From assembly GCA_016219005.1 (NCBI GenBank), contig JACRCN010000079.1:1-64000 (forward strand): a stretch of 64,000 nt of DNA, read 5' to 3'. The position numbers and the translations under genes are program-made. Positions 10,701-16,820 of the stretch are shown in pieces. Within the stretch, counting starts at the first letter, position 1. Each line of letters opens with the position of its first letter. Source of the DNA: Deltaproteobacteria bacterium (GTDB taxonomy: Bacteria; Desulfobacterota; Desulfobacteria; Desulfobacterales; SpSt-501). Under the pieces are notes generated by a model. That model had not been told where the DNA came from and made no database searches. It saw only the letters and a program-made list of their open reading frames with translations.

Positions 10701-11136
10701 GGACCGCCTGGCCGCTATGGCCGCGGCCTCCGGCACGGACACGGCCGGCTTTCTGGCCGCGATCGCACTGCACTCCGATACCGATGCCTTCCACCCGCGT
10801 GCGGAAAAGGTGGCGCTGATGAGCATGCACGCCTCCAAGGGGCTCGAGTTTTCGGTCGTTTTCATTGCCGGCTGCGAGGATGGCCTGATTCCTTATCGAC
10901 GGGCGGGCGACGAGCGCAGCGACGCGGAAGAGGAGCGGCGCCTGTTTTACGTGGCCATGACCCGCGCCCGGCAGCGGCTCTATCTCAGCCGTGCCAAGCG
11001 GCGCCGGGTTTTCGGAAAAACCGAGGCCCGCGAGGTATCGCCCTTTGTGCGGGACATCGAGGAGCGCCTGCGGAAAGACGAGACGCCCCGGGCGGGGCGG
11101 AAAAAGAAAAAAGACGACCAATTGCAGCTGTTTTAG
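7735..11136 (+). CDS. Endonuclease Q-like PHP nuclease fused to UvrD/Rep-family helicase
   Basis: The 1133-residue protein has two parts. Residues 1-430 resemble endonuclease Q: PHP metal site HVH (8-10), TGDFSHP, H164, NSDAH (221-225), a zinc motif C279-x2-C282 with C295-x2-C298, and FDGEYGRIKIF (403-413). Endonuclease Q nicks DNA 5' of deaminated bases. Residues 470-1100 are a superfamily 1 helicase: Walker A GPGTGKT (494-500), VTFTHKAAEEM, VDEYQD, GDPDQSIYGFRG, NYRSTESI, MHASKGLEF and YVAMTRARQRL. A basic linker leads to the last five residues QLQLF (1129-1133), the canonical beta-clamp-binding pentapeptide. The chain would thus recognise deaminated bases, unwind from the nick and dock on the clamp. 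The domain reading is strong; the coupled mechanism is inferred. No clear SD precedes the ATG. Confidence 0.85.
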   Translation: MKITADFHVHSKFSRATARNLDLENLWVAAQIKGVNVVATGDFSHPAWFAEIEAKLEPAGPGLFRLKQEFSTLCAARVPPACRGDMCFILATEISNIYKKDGKTRKNHNLVLVPDLDTARRLNRRLAAIGNIHSDGRPILGLDARDLLEIVLEISADAFLIPAHIWTPWFSLLGSKSGFDSIAECFGDLTPHVFAAETGLSSDPAMNWRVSSLDGVSLVSNSDAHSPANLGREANFFETELSYFAMRDALRKGDAQHFKGTIEFYPEEGKYHLDGHRSCGVCLAPRETIACGGKCPVCEKPLTIGVLYRVEELADRPAGIRPATALPYCNLVPLTDILAEVLQVGPKTGKVNQAYQAAVAALGPELDILQHLEPDRIGQAGIPLLAEAIRRMRENRMNISPGFDGEYGRIKIFSAQERKHFLGQRSLFAVPDAVAASAISKEAQGNPKDYLFAAAIAKAPLPGKPSARYNFKDLNDEQLRVVQHKDGPLLIAAGPGTGKTHTLTRRIARLILETGVAAANILAVTFTHKAAEEMRGRLSAILGDATALPLVDTFHGLCLSLLRELSPDAPPAVIDEEEQAVLMVEAVSLTEADAGPIGLKPQAIQDRIMRAKQNILSPADLMAAHADDPTVHAVSAVYRAYQQLLDSQRLLDYEDLIFQTVRRLETDAAFQTSCRERFRHVFVDEYQDVNNGQYRIIRALVPPDAPERNLCVIGDPDQSIYGFRGSDPAYFRNFGADYPDAGLIVLNRNYRSTESILSASFQVIRRDGAERARTYSSIDGVKTISMLDLANEHHEAEAIARIIDGLVGGTGFHALDTGRVRDANLAHALSYTDFAVLVRTHAQIRLMADVFGEAGIPFQIVSRRHTLKQPGMVELVSLLKIVAGVGGYADLDRAAPMVVPAVNRKIITTFKAWCFKNRLPLKEGLAGAVRFPVPGLSRSQQLKLTELASSVFGLADETAPMDARGKIAYLSKQPGLAPLFETEESTGALDRLAAMAAASGTDTAGFLAAIALHSDTDAFHPRAEKVALMSMHASKGLEFSVVFIAGCEDGLIPYRRAGDERSDAEEERRLFYVAMTRARQRLYLSRAKRRRVFGKTEAREVSPFVRDIEERLRKDETPRAGRKKKKDDQLQLF

Positions 11137-11351
11137 CAAGGGAATGAAACTCTGTAATTTCCTGGAGCCCGGCGCCTCAAGGTTTGCGCCTCCCGAATCT
11201 GTTTAAGTTTTTCCGTCGGTGGCCGATATGTTGTATAGCATTCTATAATCACAAACAAATATCAAAAACAGCTTGAACCGGAAGCCCCTCAGGGTGTAGA
11301 ATGGTTTCAATCGATTCACTCGATTGTTTCCGCGTCGGTTAGCTTGTCTCT
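11137..11351. other. Non-coding gap between helicase-nuclease and transglycosylase
   Basis: About 215 bp without a supported gene, hairpin terminator or convincing promoter. The middle (about 11220-11270) is AT-rich. Confidence 0.4.
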
Positions 11352-11942
11352 ATGCAACGGAACCCATCCATCTGCCGAATGCAGCGAACGCTTCTGGCCG
11401 CAGCAATGCTGCTTCTGACTTCGTCGGTCGTGCTGGCGGATATCTACCGCTACATCGACGAAGACGGGGTCATGCACTTCACCAACGCCCCGACCTCCTC
11501 CAAGTACAAGCTCTTCATGCGGGAGCGGCTGCGGTTCATATCCAACCTTGACCACAACAAATACGATCCCATCATCGCCGATGCGGCCGGCCGCTTCAAC
11601 CTCGAAGCCCCCCTGCTCAAAGCCGTCATAAAGGCCGAGTCCGATTTCGACCCCAACGCGGTCTCCAAGAAGGGCGCCAAGGGCCTGATGCAGATCATGC
11701 CCCAGAATTACCCCATGCTCAACGTCAGCAACCCCTACGACCCGCACCAGAGCATCAATGCCGGCGCCCGCTACCTGCGGGAAATGATGGATCGCTTCAG
11801 CGGCAAGCTCGCCCTCTCACTAGCCGCCTACAACGCCGGCCCCGGCGCGGTCGACCGCCACAACGGTATCCCGCCTTACCAGGAAACCGAGGACTACATC
11901 GAGCGGGTCATGCGCTATTACCGCCAGTACAAGAACTCGTAA
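11352..11942 (+). CDS. Secreted lytic murein transglycosylase (SLT family) with DUF4124-like N-terminus
   Basis: The 196-residue protein starts with a signal peptide (core LLAAAMLLLTSSVVLA, cleavage near residue 29). A short DUF4124-like segment follows (DIYRYIDEDGVMHFTN). The goose-type/SLT lysozyme domain has catalytic Glu96 in KAESDFDP, then GAKGLMQIMP, NAGARYLREM and LAAYNAGPGAVDR. It should cleave the MurNAc-GlcNAc bond of peptidoglycan in the periplasm, leaving 1,6-anhydro ends. Two start codons are possible (11352 and 11379); neither has a clear SD, and both retain the signal peptide. It stands alone, with about 215 bp of unassigned sequence upstream. Confidence 0.9.
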   Translation: MQRNPSICRMQRTLLAAAMLLLTSSVVLADIYRYIDEDGVMHFTNAPTSSKYKLFMRERLRFISNLDHNKYDPIIADAAGRFNLEAPLLKAVIKAESDFDPNAVSKKGAKGLMQIMPQNYPMLNVSNPYDPHQSINAGARYLREMMDRFSGKLALSLAAYNAGPGAVDRHNGIPPYQETEDYIERVMRYYRQYKNS

Positions 11943-11951
11943 GAAGAAAAG

Positions 11952-12083
11952 CTTGACGACTTCGTAAGATGGCCAATCTCGGCGTTGCGCTTCATCTCGC
12001 TGTCGCTGCGGCGTACTCTACGTACGCCTCGCGCCATGAGATTCGCGCGCCTTGACCTGGGCCATTTTACGAAGTCGTCGAAG
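11952..12083. repeat. Palindromic repeat element, copy B
   Basis: The outer ends are inverted repeats: cttgacgacttcgtaagatggcc on the left and ggccattttacgaagtcgtcgaag on the right, pairing over about 22 bp with a few mismatches. Nested inside are aatctc/gagatt and the palindrome ggcgtac-tctac-gtacgcc. Sequence order and wording match the element beside gyrB (2509-2622), and the cggcgttgcgc...cgctgcggcgt core also recurs near 50291-50325. Confidence 0.65.
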
Positions 12084-12109
12084 CGGATGACTTTTTACGA
12101 GTCCATCAA

Positions 12110-12263
12110 GCTTCGCAATCATAACCATCCTGATCCTGCGCCTTGCACTACCGGGTATTGCCGCCGCGCCCGGAACGGTCCGGTCCTGACGCGCTGCTCG
12201 ATCCTGCCGGAGAACCCCATCTGGAACACGTCGGTGGACAACCTGGTTGACATGGTTAAGTGA
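12110..12263 (+). pseudogene. Frameshifted fragment of a secreted protein
   Basis: One frame (about 12110-12188) reads a signal-peptide-like stretch, IITILILRLALPGIAAAPGTV, and then stops. In another frame the following bases (12189-12263) read TRCSILPENPIWNTSVDNLVDMVK and stop. The latter resembles the ILPANNIWNTPVDxLPV start of certain secreted proteins, as I recall them. Signal and mature start in different frames, followed by a stop, indicate a decayed gene start. The call rests on pattern only. Confidence 0.4.
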
Positions 12264-12353
12264 TTTCCGTAAACTCCTGCGCTGGAAGATTAAAGACGTT
12301 TTGAGAAGTTAGAGGCTGTTGGCGTAAGCGTTCAACCCAAAGGAGGTCGCGCC

Positions 12354-13457
12354 GTGAAAAAGAGCTTAGGGATCATCATATGTGTTTTCTTGCTGTGCGC
12401 GGGCCCGCTGTCGGCAGCGGAAGTTAAGGTCGGATCCAATACTCCACTGAGCGGAAAGCTTTCGGTGTATGGAGAAGGCTTCCAGCAGGCGATGCTGTTG
12501 GCCCTGGAAGAAGTCAATGCCGAAGGCGGCATCAAGGGCAGCCCAATGCAGATTGTCTTTGAAGATAACAACTCCACAGCGGCCGGGGCAGTCTCGGCCA
12601 TTCAGAAGCTCATAACCGTCGACAAACTGCCCCTCCTATTCGGCCCCGCCGCCAGCTCCAATTTCCTGGCGGTTTGCCCCATTGCGCAGCAAAACAAAAC
12701 CATTCTGATCGCAGCGGAGAGTGCCGCAGCGGAAATCTCCAAATGCGGATCCTTTGTTTTTAGGGTGTTTCCCTCGGATGCTCTGCAGGGCATCGGTGTT
12801 GCCGAGTTGACCCAAACACTGAAATACGACCAGGTCGTTCTGACCTATATCAACAACGATTGGGGTGTCGGATTGGCTGAAATCTTCAAAAAGAAATTCA
12901 CGGCAGCCGGCGGCAAAATTTTGGATGAGTTCGCCCATGATGAAGGCAAAACCGATTATCGCAGTGAAGTGCTGCGAATCCGAAAAAGCAACGCCAAAGC
13001 GGTCGTCAACCTGACGTACATCAAGGAAGGCGCAACCGTGTTAAAGCAGGCTTACGAGACCGGGCTGAAGGTTCAGTGGCTCATGGGGTCGGCATCCAAG
13101 TCCCCCAAACTGGTGGAACTGGCCGGGGAGGCGGCGGAGGGGGTCATCGGTACCTACCCCACATTCTCCCAGGAAACTCCGCAATACAAAGCCTTCAAAG
13201 CCGCCTGGGAGAAAAAGTATCCGGATAAAAAGATCCCTGTTTTCGGGGAATACAATTATGACATGGTCAAACTGACGGCTAAAGCGCTCAGGATGGCCAA
13301 ATCCATGGCCCCTGAGGATCTGCGCAAGGCCATGATCGAAGCCGGAAAAGGTTACATGGGCGTCACCGGAGACAAAACGTTTGATGAGAACGGTGATGTA
13401 GGCGCCGTCTACGGCTGCTGGACGGTTAAGCAGCAGGCGATTCAGGACTACAAATGA
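12354..13457 (+). CDS. livK: Periplasmic amino acid-binding protein of a branched-chain (HAAT) ABC transporter
   Basis: The 367-residue protein has a signal peptide (KKSLGIIICVFLLCAGPLSAAE) and a Leu/Ile/Val-binding-protein fold: VKVGSNTPLSGKLSVYGEG, NAEGGIKGSPMQIVFEDNNS, and a C-terminal lobe with NYDMVKLTAKAL. It should deliver its ligand to the LivHM channel encoded next. The start is GTG at 12354 with a strong AGGAGG (12341-12346). A perfect hairpin overlaps its stop codon and probably lets this gene be expressed above the membrane genes. Ligands of this family also include amides, urea and aromatic compounds, so branched-chain amino acid specificity is only the default. Confidence 0.88.
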   Translation: MKKSLGIIICVFLLCAGPLSAAEVKVGSNTPLSGKLSVYGEGFQQAMLLALEEVNAEGGIKGSPMQIVFEDNNSTAAGAVSAIQKLITVDKLPLLFGPAASSNFLAVCPIAQQNKTILIAAESAAAEISKCGSFVFRVFPSDALQGIGVAELTQTLKYDQVVLTYINNDWGVGLAEIFKKKFTAAGGKILDEFAHDEGKTDYRSEVLRIRKSNAKAVVNLTYIKEGATVLKQAYETGLKVQWLMGSASKSPKLVELAGEAAEGVIGTYPTFSQETPQYKAFKAAWEKKYPDKKIPVFGEYNYDMVKLTAKALRMAKSMAPEDLRKAMIEAGKGYMGVTGDKTFDENGDVGAVYGCWTVKQQAIQDYK

Positions 13458-13489
13458 ATTACCCCGCAGCAAGCTGCGGGGTAATTCAT
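13454..13489 (+). terminator. Intercistronic hairpin overlapping the livK stop codon
   Basis: A perfect 16-bp stem (13454-13469 with 13474-13489) has a 4-nt loop caag and includes the TGA of livK. No U-tract follows, so a 3'-end stabiliser or partial terminator that raises livK over livHMGF fits better than a full terminator. Confidence 0.65.
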
Positions 13490-13514
13490 ATGCCGGAGCA
13501 ATAAAGTCACGCTC

Positions 13515-14387
13515 ATGTCCTACTACTTGCAGCTGCTGCTGAACGGGGTCATTGCGGGCTCGGTCTATGCGCTGTTTGCGGTTGGCCTGACTCTGGTCTA
13601 CGGGGTTTTCCGGTTTATCAACTTTGCCCACGCGGAGTTGATCAGTTGGGGTGCGTATCTGACGTTGATGTTTTCCTCCCCCCCGGTGTCATGGCCCCTC
13701 TGCCTGGCGGTCATTCCGGCCGTACTCTTGACTGCCTTCATCGGATTTTCTCAGGACTGGTTCATTTACCGCCCCCTGCGGCGGGGCAGCCCGATTACGC
13801 TCTTGATTGCCTCCATCGGCCTTTCCTACATGCTGAGAAACGTCCTTCGTCTCATCTGGGGCTCGGACCTGATGACGTTTTCCTTGCCGCTGGCACGCGG
13901 ATTTGAATTCAGCGGCTATTACGTGACCGGGATTCAACTGCTCATGCTTGCCGCCGCCCTGCTTTTTTTGATGATCCTCTATCTGCTTTTGACTAAAAGC
14001 CTGATGGGAAAGTCCCTGCGCGCCACTGCCGACAATTTGGAATTGGCCGCCATCATGGGGGTCAGCATGCCGAAAGTCAGCGCGGTGGTTTGGACCCTCG
14101 CCTCGGTGTTTGCGGCAGCCGGCGGCATTCTGCTGGCGCTTGACACCAATCTGGAACCCATGATGGGCGTCGCCAATTTGATCAAAGCGTTTGCCGCGGT
14201 GCTGCTGGGTGGTGCCGGCAATGTTTGGGGAGCGCTCCTCGGCGGGCTGTTCATCGGCATCGCCGAAAATCTGGGCGTTGCTTTTTTTTCTCCCGGGTAC
14301 AAGGATTTTGTATCGTTTGCGGTGATTTTTCTGCTTCTGCTATTTAGACCACGGGGGATTTTCGGTCTTCTTACGGGCGTGCGTTGA
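13515..14387 (+). CDS. livH: Branched-chain amino acid-type ABC transporter permease LivH
   Basis: This is an integral inner-membrane permease of 290 aa with about eight hydrophobic segments. It shows the LivH signature: LLLNGVIAGSVYALFAVGLTLVYGV, FINFAHAEL near the N-terminus, and the EAA-like loop ATADNLELAAIMGVSMPKV. A C-terminal GAGNVWGALLGGLFIGIAENL segment follows. It pairs with LivM to form the channel. The start is ATG at 13515; its TGA overlaps a TTG of the livM frame (14384), suggesting coupling. Confidence 0.92.
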   Translation: MSYYLQLLLNGVIAGSVYALFAVGLTLVYGVFRFINFAHAELISWGAYLTLMFSSPPVSWPLCLAVIPAVLLTAFIGFSQDWFIYRPLRRGSPITLLIASIGLSYMLRNVLRLIWGSDLMTFSLPLARGFEFSGYYVTGIQLLMLAAALLFLMILYLLLTKSLMGKSLRATADNLELAAIMGVSMPKVSAVVWTLASVFAAAGGILLALDTNLEPMMGVANLIKAFAAVLLGGAGNVWGALLGGLFIGIAENLGVAFFSPGYKDFVSFAVIFLLLLFRPRGIFGLLTGVR

Positions 14388-14416
14388 CTCAGCCGGCGGA
14401 AAGGCAAGCCAACACC

Positions 14417-15298
14417 ATGGATTATCTCCTGCACGTTATGATTCTGGCGCTGATCTACTCTGTATTCGCCATGTCTCTGAATCTTGAGCTCGGCTACGCT
14501 GGGCTTTACAATTTCGGACACGTAGCCTTCTTTGGAATCGGCGCTTATGTTTCAGCCCTGCTGAGCCATGCCGGGGTTCCGGTTTCGGCGGCCATGATAT
14601 GTGCCTTGGCGGCAGCCGGAATTACAGGCGCCTTGCTGGCCGTACCGGCCCTTCGGGTCTCCGGCGATTATTTCGGGATTGCCACCCTGGTGTTTGCCGA
14701 GATGTTCAGATTGGTATGCTTGAACGAGCGCTGGCTGACCAAAGGCCCCATGGGCTTGCCGGGAATCCCCCGGCCGGCGTGGATCGCCCCGGGGGTGGAA
14801 GGCATGCCGGCCTATCTCCTCTTTGCGTTTTTGGCGGCCGTTGGCACATTTGTCTTTATTCGCCGGCTCACCGGCTCTCCCTTCGGCCGGGCCCTGAAGG
14901 TGATTCGCGAAGATGAGCACATGGCCCAGGCCTTCGGGAAAAACATCCTCCTGTTCAAAGTCAAGGCCATTGTGGCCGGGTCTGTTCTGGCGGGTTGGGC
15001 CGGAACCCTCTGGGCTCATTACATCAGCTACATCAGCCCGGCGGATTTCACGCTGACCGAAACCATTCTGGTGTTGCTCTGCGTCGTTTTGGGGGGGCGT
15101 GGCACCAACTGGGGGCCGGTGGTGGGTGCCATCGCCGTGGTTTTTTTTGGGGAAGCGGTGAGGTTTCTCCCGATTCCCCCGGCGTTGACCCGCTACGTGG
15201 CGCCATTGCAGGGGATTATTTACGGCGGCATTTTAGTGGTGATCATGATGAAGATGCCAAACGGCATGATTCCGGAACATCGCCGAAAAAACACCTGA
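14417..15298 (+). CDS. livM: Branched-chain amino acid-type ABC transporter permease LivM
   Basis: This is the second membrane subunit, 293 aa from ATG 14417 (MDYLLHVM). Typical LivM motifs are SLNLELGYAGLYNFGHVAFFGIGAY, LRVSGDYFGIATLVFAEM and the cytoplasmic loop GRALKVIREDEHMAQAFGKN that contacts the ATPases. GGRGTNWGPVVGAIAVVFF follows. A TTG at 14384 overlapping the livH stop would add 11 residues without hydrophobic character, so ATG is preferred. It is part of livKHMGF. Confidence 0.92.
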   Translation: MDYLLHVMILALIYSVFAMSLNLELGYAGLYNFGHVAFFGIGAYVSALLSHAGVPVSAAMICALAAAGITGALLAVPALRVSGDYFGIATLVFAEMFRLVCLNERWLTKGPMGLPGIPRPAWIAPGVEGMPAYLLFAFLAAVGTFVFIRRLTGSPFGRALKVIREDEHMAQAFGKNILLFKVKAIVAGSVLAGWAGTLWAHYISYISPADFTLTETILVLLCVVLGGRGTNWGPVVGAIAVVFFGEAVRFLPIPPALTRYVAPLQGIIYGGILVVIMMKMPNGMIPEHRRKNT

Positions 15299-15302
15299 AG
15301 GT

Positions 15303-16067
15303 ATGCTTCGAATTCAAAACGTTACCAAAGCCTTCGGCGCATTAATGGCCGTTCATGGCGTGTCTTTGGAGATCGGCGACACGGGCGTCACCGGCCTGGT
15401 CGGCCCGAACGGCAGCGGCAAAAGCACCCTGTTTCACCTCATTACGGGCTTCTACCGGTTGGACCAAGGGGACATTTTCTTCGGCCCACATTCCATCGGC
15501 AGGCTGCCTCCCCATGAGATCAGCCGCCTGGGTCTGATTCGAAGCTTTCAGCACACGCGGCCCCTGCCGTTTATGACCGTTATCGACAATCTGATCGCAG
15601 CGGCCCCCGGGCAAACCGGTGAGCTCATCTGGCCGCTCTTCTTAAAACCGGCAAGGGTGCGCCGTGAAGAAAACAATCTGCACGAGAAGGCCCGCGGCAT
15701 TCTGAGGTTGCTGGACCTGCTGCCGCTGGCCGATGAACTTGCCGGCCGCCTCAGCTATGGCCAGCAAAAACTCATGGAGCTGGGGCGTATTCTCATGGCC
15801 GGCCCCCGAATGATTCTGCTGGACGAGCCCACCGCAGGAATAAATCCAACCTTAATCCGGCGGTTGGTGGAAGTCCTTCACCGGCTGTGCGAACAGGGCA
15901 TTCAAATCTTTCTCATCGAGCACAACATGCCGCTGGTGGCGAAACTTTGCCAGCATGTGTTCGTAATGGATTCGGGAGAGCTTATTTTCTCCGGAACACC
16001 GAAACAGGCCCGGGAAGAACCGCGGGTCATCGAAGCGTATCTGGGGCGGGAAAACCATGCTGCTTGA
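15303..16067 (+). CDS. livG: Branched-chain amino acid-type ABC transporter ATPase LivG
   Basis: ABC ATPase of 254 aa. Walker A is GPNGSGKST, the Q-loop region is FQHTRPLP, the signature is LSYGQQKLMELGRIL, Walker B is ILLDEPTAGINP, and the switch His is in IEHNM. The C-terminal tail (GTPKQAREEPRVIEAYLG) is the usual LivG ending. It starts 4 bp after livM and its end overlaps livF by 11 bp, so translation is coupled. Confidence 0.94.
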   Translation: MLRIQNVTKAFGALMAVHGVSLEIGDTGVTGLVGPNGSGKSTLFHLITGFYRLDQGDIFFGPHSIGRLPPHEISRLGLIRSFQHTRPLPFMTVIDNLIAAAPGQTGELIWPLFLKPARVRREENNLHEKARGILRLLDLLPLADELAGRLSYGQQKLMELGRILMAGPRMILLDEPTAGINPTLIRRLVEVLHRLCEQGIQIFLIEHNMPLVAKLCQHVFVMDSGELIFSGTPKQAREEPRVIEAYLGRENHAA

Positions 16068-16794
16068 GGTGAATCGGATAACCGCCGGATATGGCCACGC
16101 GCCGATCCTGGAGGAGATTTCTCTTGGGGTTGAAACCGGTGAAATCGTCTGCGTCATCGGCCCCAACGGGGCCGGGAAATCCACCGTACTGCGGACGGTC
16201 GCGGGCCAGTTGACGCCCTGTGCCGGCTGGGTCCGATACGCCGGTGAGGACATTACCCGGCTCGGGATTGCGGAGCGAGGCCGGCGAGGGCTGATGTTCA
16301 TTCCCCAAGGGATGAACATCTTTCCGAACCTGACGGTTCGGGAAAACCTGGAAATCGCCGGATTGTTGATCAGCGGCAAACAGGCAAGGCAGCAGGCCAT
16401 AAGGGAAACCCTGGACCACTATCCGATCATCGGCCGCAAAAAGGATCTCTACGCCCGCGACCTTTCAGGCGGCGAGCGCCAGCTTCTGGCTCTGAGCCGC
16501 ACCCGGATACTGCGCCCCCGGCTGGTGGTTCTGGATGAGCCCTCCTTAGGTCTTGCCCCGCTTCTCGTGAATCTCATCTTTGATGAAATCGTCGGCCTGA
16601 CCCGGTTGGGGGTGTCGATTCTGCTGGTGGAGCAGAACGCCCGGAAGGCTCTGTCCATATCCCACCGCGGCTATGTTCTGGAGCTTGGGCGCAACCGCCT
16701 GACAGGCACCGGCAGCCAGCTGCTCCAAAACGACGAAGTTCAGCGCTTGTACCTGGGGGGTGAGCCGGCGGATGAGGCAAACGCCATGTCCTGA
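16057..16794 (+). CDS. livF: Branched-chain amino acid-type ABC transporter ATPase LivF
   Basis: Second ABC ATPase, 245 aa. Walker A is GPNGAGKST, then FIPQGMNIFPNLTVRENLEIAG, signature LSGGERQLLALSRT, Walker B LVVLDEPSLGLAP, and LLVEQNARKAL with the switch region. The ending EVQRLYLGG is typical of LivF. It forms a heterodimer with LivG at the cytoplasmic face of LivHM. It is the last gene of the operon; the next gene is convergent, 26 bp away. Confidence 0.94.
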   Translation: MLLEVNRITAGYGHAPILEEISLGVETGEIVCVIGPNGAGKSTVLRTVAGQLTPCAGWVRYAGEDITRLGIAERGRRGLMFIPQGMNIFPNLTVRENLEIAGLLISGKQARQQAIRETLDHYPIIGRKKDLYARDLSGGERQLLALSRTRILRPRLVVLDEPSLGLAPLLVNLIFDEIVGLTRLGVSILLVEQNARKALSISHRGYVLELGRNRLTGTGSQLLQNDEVQRLYLGGEPADEANAMS

Positions 16795-16820
16795 TTTCAT
16801 TCGGGAGGTTTCATGTGCGA

